Shown piece after piece: positions 54,660-62,757 of a stretch of 64,000 bases of DNA. Source of the DNA: Paenibacillaceae bacterium (lineage in GTDB: Bacteria > Bacillota > Bacilli > Paenibacillales > Paenibacillaceae). The stretch covers positions 81,796-145,795 of the forward strand of contig REGQ01000003.1 of the NCBI GenBank assembly GCA_004134985.1, given 5' to 3'. Both the position numbers and the translations under genes were made by a program. Position 1 is the first letter of the stretch. Each line of letters opens with the position of its first letter. The notes beneath the pieces are model-generated. The model was not told where the DNA came from. It was given only the letters and a program-made list of their open reading frames with translations, and searched no databases.

Positions 54660-55727
54660 ATGACAGCAAAGCAAGTAAAAGTAGGAATTATCGGCACTGG
54701 ATTTATGGGCAAGTCCCATGCCGAAGGCTATCAATTATTCAATATTGAAATCGGAATGTTCGCTTCCCGTACGGCAGACAACGCCAAGGCGGTGGCGGAG
54801 CAGTTCGGGATCGAGCGTTGGACTGACAACTGGCTTGAGCTGATTCATGATCCGGAGATTGACTGTGTGGATATTACGGTTCCCAACCATCTTCACTATG
54901 AAATGGCAATGGCCTGTATTGAAGCGGGCAAACCTTTTCTGATCGAAAAGCCGTTGGCTCGCAACACGGAGGAAGGTGAAGCGATTGTACGCGCGGCCAA
55001 GGAGAAAGGCATTGTCGCCGTCTATGCGGAGAATATGCGGTTCAAGCCGGCGCTGATTCGCACGAAGGAGCTTGTTGAACAGGGGGCTTTCGGCAAAGTG
55101 CTCATGCTTCGCTCCAACGAAATTCACAATGGCCCTTTCCATGCTCCATGGTTCTGGGATGCAAACCTGACGGGCGGCGGCGCAGCAATTGACATGGGCA
55201 TCCATGGCGTCAATACGCTGGAATGGATTATGGGATCTAAAATTAAACGCGTCTACGCAGAAACAGGCGTACTCAAATGGACCGAACACTGTAAGAATGG
55301 TGCAGAAGATACCGCCATGGCCGTGCTTCGCTTCGAAAATGGCGGGATCGCGGAACTTGTAATCAGTTGGGCGATTTCCGGCGGCATGGATGTTCGTCTG
55401 GAGGTATTTGGGGATCAAGGCACAGCTTATGTAAGCACCACTCATGAGGCGGGCGGTTTGCGCATCTTCAGCCATAACGGCTACGGCAAATCGTATGAAG
55501 AGGAAGCAAGCCTGAAGCCGCACGTTGTGCCGACGAAAGGCTGGACCTTCCCGGCGCCTAAGGACGTCATCCAGCAAGGACACGCGTTTGAAGTCAAGCA
55601 TTTCATCGATTGCGTCCTAGGCAAAGATACACCTTCCAGCACATTGGAGGACGGACTACGGTCGCTCCAAATCGTAGAAGCAATGTATGAATCGGCGCGT
55701 ACCGGCATGGCCGTTGAGGTGAAGTGA
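54660..55727 (+). CDS. Gfo/Idh/MocA family oxidoreductase (first of two in cluster D)
   Basis: 355 residues. The N-terminal Rossmann fold is KVGIIGTGFMGKSHAEGYQL and the family signature is CIEAGKPFLIEKPLARN with the EKP motif. The C-terminal domain has GGGAAIDMGIHGVNTLEWIM and the likely catalytic His in DMGIHG. Members oxidise or reduce sugars with NAD(P). GGAGGG lies 7 bases before the ATG at 54660; the longer frame to 54600 lacks one. The stop overlaps the ROK gene's ATG by one base. It opens a run of genes that appears to be a sugar or amino-sugar breakdown operon. Confidence 0.92.
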   Translation: MTAKQVKVGIIGTGFMGKSHAEGYQLFNIEIGMFASRTADNAKAVAEQFGIERWTDNWLELIHDPEIDCVDITVPNHLHYEMAMACIEAGKPFLIEKPLARNTEEGEAIVRAAKEKGIVAVYAENMRFKPALIRTKELVEQGAFGKVLMLRSNEIHNGPFHAPWFWDANLTGGGAAIDMGIHGVNTLEWIMGSKIKRVYAETGVLKWTEHCKNGAEDTAMAVLRFENGGIAELVISWAISGGMDVRLEVFGDQGTAYVSTTHEAGGLRIFSHNGYGKSYEEEASLKPHVVPTKGWTFPAPKDVIQQGHAFEVKHFIDCVLGKDTPSSTLEDGLRSLQIVEAMYESARTGMAVEVK

Positions 55728-56713
55728 TGAATCAAGCCGGACAAGGGGAAGCGCGCAGTGCCAATCCATCGGTGGCTGTGGGCATCGATGTCGGCGGCAC
55801 GAAGATTAGAATCGGTTACGTTACCGCAAGTGGCGAGGTGCTGCACGCCAAGCAGTACGCGATGGACCGCTCTTCTCAAGCTGCTGCGCTTGCTGCCATT
55901 TATCGGGCTGCGGACGACTTTATGCATGCGCCATGGGATGGAGCTGCCCCTTGCGGAATTGGCATCGGCCTGGTCGGACAGGTCGACCCTGTAAATGGGG
56001 TATGGGTGCAGGCGATCAACATCCCGATCGGTGTCCCCGTTGACCTGGCAGCGGAGATGAGCCGCAGATACGGGCTGCCTGCTGTGCTGGACAATGACGT
56101 CCAGGCTTCCACACATGCAGAATGGCTGTACAGCGGCGGCAGAGAGTTCGATAGTTTCATCTACATCAATGTCGGGACCGGAATTGCCATGGGTATTGTA
56201 TCAGGCGGTCGTCCCGTGCGGGGAGCCGCCAACTATGCAGGTGAGTTCGGACATACCTCGGTTGATCCCCGCGGGGAAGTCTGCGTATGCGGGCGACGCG
56301 GATGCCTTGAGCCGCTGGCCTCCGGCGGAGGCATGATCGCACGGGCGAGCGCCGGACTGGCCGCTTACCCGAATTCATCCTTGCAGGCCTATGCGGATCA
56401 TTTGCATTCCGAATTGATCTATCGGGAAGCCAGGCAAGGAGACCCGCTGGCAGCCAGCATTGCACAAGATGCGCTGGCCGCGCTCGGCCTGGCAGTGACC
56501 AATGCAGTCAATCTGCTCAACCCCGAAGCTGTCATTGTAGGCGGGGGCGTATTTCGGGATGAGCACTTAATCAAGGAGCTTCGCGACTACATTCGCCAGT
56601 ACAGCCTGTCGGCCGCAGCCCGTTCGCTTGCGAGCATCGAAACATCGAAACTCGATACACAGTTGGTCGGGCTGCTTGGAGCAGCATCATTAGTTTGGAG
56701 GTCGGAACAATGA
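55727..56713 (+). CDS. ROK-family sugar kinase
   Basis: 328 residues. The ATP-binding motif AVGIDVGGTKIRIGYV opens the protein. The catalytic region is LDNDVQASTHAEW (Asp in the DND-type motif). The zinc-binding ROK signature GEFGHTSVDPRGEVCVCGRRG plus CLEPLASGGG gives the CxCGxxGCxE pattern. It would phosphorylate glucose or an amino sugar such as N-acetylglucosamine or N-acetylmannosamine. The start codon overlaps the previous stop; a GTG 3 bases earlier is an alternative. It overlaps the NagB-like gene by four bases, so these genes are tightly coupled. Confidence 0.92.
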   Translation: MNQAGQGEARSANPSVAVGIDVGGTKIRIGYVTASGEVLHAKQYAMDRSSQAAALAAIYRAADDFMHAPWDGAAPCGIGIGLVGQVDPVNGVWVQAINIPIGVPVDLAAEMSRRYGLPAVLDNDVQASTHAEWLYSGGREFDSFIYINVGTGIAMGIVSGGRPVRGAANYAGEFGHTSVDPRGEVCVCGRRGCLEPLASGGGMIARASAGLAAYPNSSLQAYADHLHSELIYREARQGDPLAASIAQDALAALGLAVTNAVNLLNPEAVIVGGGVFRDEHLIKELRDYIRQYSLSAAARSLASIETSKLDTQLVGLLGAASLVWRSEQ

Positions 56714-57447
56714 AATGGATTGTAGAACAAAGTACAGAAGCATTCAACAAACGCAGCGCACGCGCTATTGCAGAGCTTATTCAGAAGAAGCCGGACAGCC
56801 GGATCAGCTTTGCGACTGGCTCAACAACAAAAGGAATTTATGAGGAACTGGTCGCCCTTCACCAGCAAGAAGCGCTGGATTTCTCCCGGATCGAAGCGTT
56901 CGTTCTTGATGAATATCAAGGCGCTTCCCAAACCAATCCGGCCAGCTGCCTGGCCAGATTGCACGCTCAGCTATTCGGGAAGGTCAATATTGACCCGTCC
57001 CGTATTCATTCCTTCGACAGCTTGGCTGAGGATTTGCATCAGGTTGCAGCCGACTATGAGCGAAATATCGCAGTACTGGGCGGTATCGATTTGCAAATAT
57101 TAGGACTCGGAGCGAACGGCCATATCGGATTCAATGAGCCGGGCACCCCGTTTCATGCTATAACGCGAGTCGTGGATGTCGGCGAGGAGACGATTGACGC
57201 GCGTGCCGAAATGTTCGGGGCCAGAGAGCTTGTGCCGCGCCTTGGCGTATCGCTAGGCATCAAAACCATCATGCAATCGGGCAAAATCTATTTGTTCGCC
57301 AACGGCAAGCATAAAACGTCAATGGTCGAGCAGGCGCTGCTCGGCCCGATCACGCCGGATATTCCCGCTTCCGTGCTGCAGTTGCATCCCGAGCTGACGG
57401 TCATCATTGATCAGGAAGCCGCTGGCAGCTTGTCAATTCCCCGCTGA
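56710..57447 (+). CDS. Glucosamine-6-phosphate deaminase-like protein (NagB family)
   Basis: 245 residues. It aligns with NagB by ISFATGSTTKGIYEEL, the catalytic AFVLDEYQG (Asp as general base), the substrate loop GLGANGHIGFNEPGTPFHA and the ending GPITPDIPASVLQLHPELTVI. NagB turns glucosamine 6-phosphate into fructose 6-phosphate and ammonia, and the family also includes paralogues for other amino sugars. The ATG at 56710 has GGAGGT 7 bases upstream. Following the ROK kinase gene, it suggests the pathway passes through a phosphorylated amino sugar. Family assignment is firm; exact substrate is inferred. Confidence 0.9.
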   Translation: MKWIVEQSTEAFNKRSARAIAELIQKKPDSRISFATGSTTKGIYEELVALHQQEALDFSRIEAFVLDEYQGASQTNPASCLARLHAQLFGKVNIDPSRIHSFDSLAEDLHQVAADYERNIAVLGGIDLQILGLGANGHIGFNEPGTPFHAITRVVDVGEETIDARAEMFGARELVPRLGVSLGIKTIMQSGKIYLFANGKHKTSMVEQALLGPITPDIPASVLQLHPELTVIIDQEAAGSLSIPR

Positions 57448-57511
57448 ACCATTGTAAGCAGTACGATCAAATAAGGCACGCACTGTACCGCGGCCAGTCA
57501 AGGAGGCAATC

Positions 57512-58339
57512 ATGAAGGTTTCAATTGGAGGATATTCCTTTTACAACACTTATCGCGACGGAAAGATGGATGTGTTCGGCTATTTGGAATCAGTCAAATA
57601 CCGGTACCGGATGGATGCCGTCGATCTGTGGAACGGTTTCTTTATCGACCGGACCAACCCGATTTATAAACTGGCGGACGAAAGCTATATACGGAAAATA
57701 AAAGAGGCGCTGGACGAGAAAGAGCTGCGCGTTGTCAATTTCGCTATCGACGGGGCCCACCTGTGGGACCCGGACCCGGATATTCGACAAAAACTTTATG
57801 AAAATGCGCTGGTCCATCTCAACGCGGCGGAAATATTAGGCGCCGAGACAGTGCGGATCGATACTGGGGGCAGCTACAAGGAATCATCGCCTATGACCGA
57901 TGAACAATTCGAGTATACGGTAAAGCGTTATCATGAATATGCGGAGCGCGCCGCGGCGGGCGGGTACAAGATCGGCCCGGAAAATCATATGGGCGCCTCG
58001 CTGCTGCCGCGGGAAATGAAGCGGATCGCTGAAGCTGTCGATCATCCGGCATTCGGGTTTCTGCTGCATCTCAACCGGTGGAAAGCCGATCAGCAGACAG
58101 GCGATGATCTGGTTGCGCCATGGGCGTTCCATACCCATTTCGATGCAAAAACCGTTGTGCTCCCCGAGGCGGAAGCCAAGATCAAAAGCTTGCTGGCCGG
58201 GGGCTATGACGGCTATTGGGGTGTAGAATATAATGCGGAAGGCGACCAGTATGCCGAAATGGCGTGGATCGTCGCCGCTGTCAAGCGGCTGCTGGCCAAC
58301 GCTGGCCAAGACATCAAGCGAGGTGGGACAGCGCAATGA
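57512..58339 (+). CDS. Sugar phosphate isomerase/epimerase-like TIM-barrel protein
   Basis: 275 residues, xylose-isomerase-like TIM barrel (AP_endonuc_2 family). The visible strands and metal-binding positions include VDLWNGFFI, VNFAIDGAHLWDPDP, AETVRIDTGGSYKE, YKIGPENHMG (Glu, His), FHTHFDAKTV and GYDGYWGVEYNAEGD (Glu). Members isomerise or epimerise sugars with a divalent metal. AGGAGG is 6 bases before the ATG. It overlaps the next oxidoreductase gene by four bases. In clusters like this it often handles a 3-keto or amino sugar made by the Gfo/Idh/MocA enzymes; here that is inferred. Confidence 0.88.
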   Translation: MKVSIGGYSFYNTYRDGKMDVFGYLESVKYRYRMDAVDLWNGFFIDRTNPIYKLADESYIRKIKEALDEKELRVVNFAIDGAHLWDPDPDIRQKLYENALVHLNAAEILGAETVRIDTGGSYKESSPMTDEQFEYTVKRYHEYAERAAAGGYKIGPENHMGASLLPREMKRIAEAVDHPAFGFLLHLNRWKADQQTGDDLVAPWAFHTHFDAKTVVLPEAEAKIKSLLAGGYDGYWGVEYNAEGDQYAEMAWIVAAVKRLLANAGQDIKRGGTAQ

Positions 58340-59466
58340 GTGAGAAGGTTAAGATCGGTATTATCGGCGTAGGGCAAATCGGCAAGCTGCACTTGGATAG
58401 GTATCAACCGATCCCTGACGCAGAGATCGTCGCTGTATGCGATGTGAATGAAGCGGAAGCAAGACGAACAGCAGAACAATATGGAATCCCTCATGTATAC
58501 ACCGATTTTCGGGAACTTCTGAAACGAGATGATATTGTAGCGGTCGATGTATGCCTGCACAACAATTTTCACGCACCGGTGACTCTGGCTGCACTGAAGG
58601 CAGGCAAGCATGTCTATTGCGAGAAGCCGATCGCAGGCGCCTATGCTGACGGCAAGGCCATGTGCGATGCGGCGGCTGAGGCAGGTCTCATGCTGCATAT
58701 TCAGCTCAGCACTTTGTACCGCCCGGAGACCAAGGCGGCGAAAACATTGATTGACGGCGGCAAGCTCGGCAAGCTCTATCATGCCCGCTCTACCGGATTC
58801 CGCCGGCGCGGGCGGCCCTATGTCGATGGCTACGGCACCCCGTTTTTCACGCGAAAGGAAACGGCAGCCGGCGGCGCGCTGCTTGACATGGGCGTCTATC
58901 ATATTGCGCAAATGCTGTATTTGCTGGGCAACCCTGAAGTGCAGTCCATCTCAGGTAAAGTGTATCAGGAAATGGATATGCTGGCTGAACGGCGGGAGAA
59001 AAGCGGATTTGATGTGGAAGAGTTGGCAGTCGGGCTGATCAAATTCCAGGATGGCGTTACGCTTGATTTGATTGAAGCCTGGTCGGTCCACATGGGCGGA
59101 TTCGATGGCGGGTCTGTCCTTGGTTCACAGGGCGGAATCAGACTGCCGGCGCAGCTGTCCGGCCAGATTAACCAGCCATTCAGCTTTCATAGCACCGTAT
59201 GTGATATCGATATGGACAGCACGGTTGATCTGGAGAAGATGGATCAGCGCTGGCACCGGCTCCGTGATCACGAAACTGCCTATGATTCATCGCAGCATCA
59301 CTGGATCGCAGCGCTGGTAGGTCAGGTCCCCCTGCTTCCCACAGCGGCCATCGCGCTGCGAACGATGCTGATCAGTGAAGGAATCTACTTGTCAGATCGA
59401 TTGGGCCGGGAAGTCAGCGCAGAGGAAACTGCGGCGATGTCGCACTCCCTCTCGGCACCCATCTAG
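58336..59466 (+). CDS. Gfo/Idh/MocA family oxidoreductase (second in cluster D)
   Basis: 376 residues. The Rossmann fold is VKIGIIGVGQIGKLHLDRYQ and the family signature ALKAGKHVYCEKPIAGAYAD includes EKP. The C-terminal part has GGALLDMGVYHIAQMLYLLG with the catalytic-type His (VYH). It differs widely from the first family member at 54660, so the two probably act on different substrates or steps. GAGGTGGG precedes the ATG, which overlaps the isomerase stop (ATGA). It is the last enzyme gene before the transport genes. Confidence 0.92.
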   Translation: MSEKVKIGIIGVGQIGKLHLDRYQPIPDAEIVAVCDVNEAEARRTAEQYGIPHVYTDFRELLKRDDIVAVDVCLHNNFHAPVTLAALKAGKHVYCEKPIAGAYADGKAMCDAAAEAGLMLHIQLSTLYRPETKAAKTLIDGGKLGKLYHARSTGFRRRGRPYVDGYGTPFFTRKETAAGGALLDMGVYHIAQMLYLLGNPEVQSISGKVYQEMDMLAERREKSGFDVEELAVGLIKFQDGVTLDLIEAWSVHMGGFDGGSVLGSQGGIRLPAQLSGQINQPFSFHSTVCDIDMDSTVDLEKMDQRWHRLRDHETAYDSSQHHWIAALVGQVPLLPTAAIALRTMLISEGIYLSDRLGREVSAEETAAMSHSLSAPI

Positions 59467-59571
59467 CTAATTGCTCCAAATCAAATTCGTACGTTGCCAG
59501 CTGTCAGCTGCCGCTGCAAGCTTGCAGGATTCTTCCACCTTAAAAAATAGAATATGTTGGGGGTTATGAAA

Positions 59572-60903
59572 ATGAAGAAAAACCGGCTGATCACAAGTTT
59601 TACGATGATATTGGCTGCTATGCTCGTCCTTGCCGGATGCAGTTCGACAAAAAACGACACCTCCCAAGGCACGAATGGCAAGCAAGGCGGCGAAAAAGTG
59701 AAAGAATTCGAAATGTCGCTGCGACACACGTTTATTAATGAAGCCGACCAAACCCGGGTCGCGCTGCTGACAGACGTCATTAAGGCAGTGGAGAACGAAG
59801 TGCCCGGTCTGAAAATTGTTACGGAAGGCGTCGATGTTGTCGTCAATCGTTCAACGAAACTGAAGGCTGAATTTGCTGCAGGCACTCCGCCGAAAATATT
59901 TTACGGATTTGGTGGCAGCGACACCGAAAATTTTGCAAAAACGGGACATTTGCTTGATTTGACTGACATTGTCGATGAATTAGGACTGAAAGATCAAATT
60001 CAAGACTTCTCGGAATTTACAGTGAACGGCAAAATATACGGCATTCCTGACAATGGCTATATCGAAGGATTTTTCTACAACAAGAAAATTTTCAGCGAAT
60101 TGAACTTAGCACCGCCAACAACGTGGGAAGAGTTCCTCGCCATGTGCGAAACGCTAAAGACGAACGGCTATACACCACTGGCTCTGGGTGCAGCGGATGC
60201 ATGGTCCATCAACATGATTCCAACGAATTTCGCTGCGACACTCGGCGGAGCCGACTTCTTCCGCGGATTGAAAACCGGGGAATCCAAGTGGACAGACCCG
60301 GCGATGGTTGAAGCCTATGAGAAGGTCAAGGAACTGCTGGATAAGGGCTACTACACGGAGAACACGCTCGGCTTCAAGCATTCGGAGGCGCAGGCGCAAT
60401 TCTCCAGCGGCAAAGCAGCGATCATCTTCGATGGCACCTGGGGGCTGAATACCTATGCCAACAAAGACCGCTCTGTTGTGGCGGATGATCTCGGATTTTT
60501 CAAAGTGCCGAATTTCGGCGGCAAAGGCGATAACACCATCAACGCCAGCTTCTCCACCGGTTATTCCTTCTCAGCCCATCTGGACGACAACGAATTAACG
60601 GCCGTAAAAGCATTTATTAAAGAATACTACCAGGAAAAGTGGCAAAAAAGACAGCTGCTTGAGTCTAACCGATTCCCGGCGATCGTCCTGACCGATACAG
60701 AAGGCGTAGAGCCAATCATTAAAGAAGTCAGCGATACCGCACAAGGAATGGCGACATTCCCGGCGTTCGATGCACTGGTACAGCCGAAGATCAAAACCGA
60801 TCTTGAAGCCGGAATCCAGCAAGTTGTAGGCAACAAAGTCACCGTGGAAAAAATGCTGGAAAATATGCAAAGCTTCCAGGAGCGCGAAAATAACAAAGAT
60901 TAA
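59572..60903 (+). CDS. Extracellular solute-binding lipoprotein (cluster D ABC importer)
   Basis: 443 residues. The lipoprotein signal MKKNRLITSFTMILAAMLVL ends at LAGCSS (Cys near 22). The mature part is a type-1 solute-binding protein of the MalE/UgpB size: VVNRSTKLKAEFAAGTPPKI, GIPDNGYIEGFFYNKKIFSE, PPTTWEEFLAMCETLKTNGY and AAIIFDGTWGLNTYAN. Two in-frame ATGs occur at 59566 and 59572; GGGGG is 8 bases from the second. It would pass its ligand to the permeases after it. A hairpin without a T-run separates it from the first permease gene. Confidence 0.93.
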   Translation: MKKNRLITSFTMILAAMLVLAGCSSTKNDTSQGTNGKQGGEKVKEFEMSLRHTFINEADQTRVALLTDVIKAVENEVPGLKIVTEGVDVVVNRSTKLKAEFAAGTPPKIFYGFGGSDTENFAKTGHLLDLTDIVDELGLKDQIQDFSEFTVNGKIYGIPDNGYIEGFFYNKKIFSELNLAPPTTWEEFLAMCETLKTNGYTPLALGAADAWSINMIPTNFAATLGGADFFRGLKTGESKWTDPAMVEAYEKVKELLDKGYYTENTLGFKHSEAQAQFSSGKAAIIFDGTWGLNTYANKDRSVVADDLGFFKVPNFGGKGDNTINASFSTGYSFSAHLDDNELTAVKAFIKEYYQEKWQKRQLLESNRFPAIVLTDTEGVEPIIKEVSDTAQGMATFPAFDALVQPKIKTDLEAGIQQVVGNKVTVEKMLENMQSFQERENNKD

Positions 60904-60926
60904 TCGGACAACTAGCCGCTCACCGC

Positions 60927-60958
60927 TACGGGTATCGCTCAAAACGGCGATACCCGTA
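60927..60958 (+). promoter_or_regulatory. Intercistronic hairpin between binding-protein and permease genes
   Basis: TACGGGTATCGC (60927-60938) and GCGATACCCGTA (60947-60958) are perfect 12-base arms with an 8-base loop. No T-run follows. As in maltose-type operons, it may stabilise the binding-protein mRNA and lower permease output. Confidence 0.6.
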
Positions 60959-60985
60959 CGATGATTCGGATCGGAGGGATCGGAA

Positions 60986-61867
60986 TTGGATCGAATGTTT
61001 AGAAATCCTGTCGCATATTTGTTTTTTATTATTCCTGCTCTTTTGCTTTACGCCATTTTTTATTTGTACCCGCTATCTTCTACGGTCATCTATGCCTTCT
61101 CGGAATGGGACGGATTGTCGCAACCGGTATTCAACGGGCTGGATAACTTTATCCGAGCGTTCCAGGATGCGCAGATCTATCGCTCCTTACTGAACAATTT
61201 GGCTTTTACCGGCTTCGCCCTCGTCGTGCAGCTTCCGATTATTGTCGGCTCAGCCGTTCTGATCTCGGAAGCCCGTCGGTTTTCCGGCTTTTATAAAACG
61301 ACGTTTTTCATGCCAGCTATTCTGTCCACACCAGTCGTTGCCGTGCTCTGGTCATTCGTCGTCTTCCATCCAGAGATCGGAATATTGAACTTGGCGCTGC
61401 GCAAGCTCGGACTCGGCCATTGGGCCAAAGCATGGCTCGCAGACGACCACACCGCCCTGCTATCCATTCTGGTTACGAATGCCTGGGCAAGCGTCGGCTT
61501 CTACATTGTGCTTGCACTTGCCGCGATTTACGGCATCTCACGTGAAATTCATGAGGCAGCGCAAGTAGACGGAGCGAACTTCTTCCAGCGGGCGCTCTTC
61601 ATTACCATACCTATGATCCGCCCGGTAATTTCCGTCATTATTCTGCTGAAAGTAGCAGGCTCGCTCAAAACGCTTGACATTGTTATGGTGATGACAGGCG
61701 GAGGTCCGGCAGGGCTGACCGATGTCATGGCAACCTATATGTACCGCGTTGGCTTCCAGTACCTGGAGTCCGGTTATGCGAATACGATCGCCTTCATTAT
61801 GGTCATCTTTACGGTCATACTTACAGGCATTACCGGCTACATCTCGAAGAAACTGGAGGAGGTCTGA
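60986..61867 (+). CDS. Carbohydrate ABC importer permease, MalF/UgpA-like (cluster D)
   Basis: 293 residues with six membrane spans (first: VAYLFFIIPALLLYAIFYLY) and the coupling motif EAAQVDGANFFQ. FSEWDGLSQPVFNGLDNF fits UgpA-type permeases. The probable start is TTG at 60986, 8 bases after GGAGGG; the ATG at 60995 is less well placed. The next permease gene follows by 5 bases, and together they form the pore for the binding protein at 59572-60903. No ATPase gene is linked. Confidence 0.92.
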   Translation: MDRMFRNPVAYLFFIIPALLLYAIFYLYPLSSTVIYAFSEWDGLSQPVFNGLDNFIRAFQDAQIYRSLLNNLAFTGFALVVQLPIIVGSAVLISEARRFSGFYKTTFFMPAILSTPVVAVLWSFVVFHPEIGILNLALRKLGLGHWAKAWLADDHTALLSILVTNAWASVGFYIVLALAAIYGISREIHEAAQVDGANFFQRALFITIPMIRPVISVIILLKVAGSLKTLDIVMVMTGGGPAGLTDVMATYMYRVGFQYLESGYANTIAFIMVIFTVILTGITGYISKKLEEV

Positions 61868-61872
61868 CCAGG

Positions 61873-62724
61873 ATGAACCAAAAGAAGAAAAAGGACGGCA
61901 TCCTCATCCATGTTGTCTTGTTCAGCTATGTTATAATTTCATTGTATCCGCTGTTCTGGGCGTTTCAGAATTCATTCAAGCGGCATGTCGATATCATTAT
62001 GTCGCCCTTCGCGCCGATCAAAAATTTCACGATTCAAAACTATATCGACGCCTGGAACACTTCCAATGTGAACGTGTATTTGGCAAACAGCTTTCTCGTC
62101 AGTACGATCTCCAGTATGGCAACGGTTTTTCTGGCGGCAATGACCGCTTACGCGTTGGTGAGAATTCCGTATAAATTCATCAACAAAGCCATTATGGGTG
62201 TTCTGCTGCTGGCTATTATGGTGCCAGGCGCCACAATTTTAGTCCCATTATATTCATTCGTGCGCAAATTCGAAGACTATTTCGGTTTTCAGATTTACGA
62301 CACCTATTTATCGCTGATTTTCCCCTACGTCACCTTCGGGCTGGCCATTTCCGTGGTCATTGTGAAAGCCTTTATGAGCTCAATGCCCAAAGAGCTGGAA
62401 GAGGCTGCCGTCATGGACGGATTGAATGTGTATGGCTTGTTCTTTCGCATCGTATTGCCGCTTAGCCTGCCGGCGCTCGTATCCGTGTTTATTGTAAATT
62501 ATCTGAATAACTGGAACGAATTTATTATGGCCAACCTGCTCTTGTCCAAAGAGAGCTTGCGCACGCTGGCAGTAGGGGTCGCCGTGTTCAAAGACATGCT
62601 GAATACCAATTACGGCGGACTTTTTGCAGCAACGATGTACAGTGTTATTCCCGTTGTCATCGTCTATATTTTCCTGCAGGAGCGCATTATCGAAGGCCTG
62701 ACCTCAGGCAGCTTGAAAGGTTAG
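61873..62724 (+). CDS. Carbohydrate ABC importer permease, MalG/UgpE-like (cluster D)
   Basis: 283 residues with six spans (first: ILIHVVLFSYVIISLYPLFW) and the coupling motif EAAVMDGLNVYGLF. Its ending RIIEGLTSGSLKG is typical of MalG-type permeases. The ATG comes 5 bases after the previous stop, with GGAGG about 11 bases upstream inside that gene. It completes the cluster D importer. The sensor kinase gene follows by 33 bases. Confidence 0.93.
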   Translation: MNQKKKKDGILIHVVLFSYVIISLYPLFWAFQNSFKRHVDIIMSPFAPIKNFTIQNYIDAWNTSNVNVYLANSFLVSTISSMATVFLAAMTAYALVRIPYKFINKAIMGVLLLAIMVPGATILVPLYSFVRKFEDYFGFQIYDTYLSLIFPYVTFGLAISVVIVKAFMSSMPKELEEAAVMDGLNVYGLFFRIVLPLSLPALVSVFIVNYLNNWNEFIMANLLLSKESLRTLAVGVAVFKDMLNTNYGGLFAATMYSVIPVVIVYIFLQERIIEGLTSGSLKG

Positions 62725-62757
62725 ACACGAGGGCAACGAGGGAGGGCGTTAACTTGT

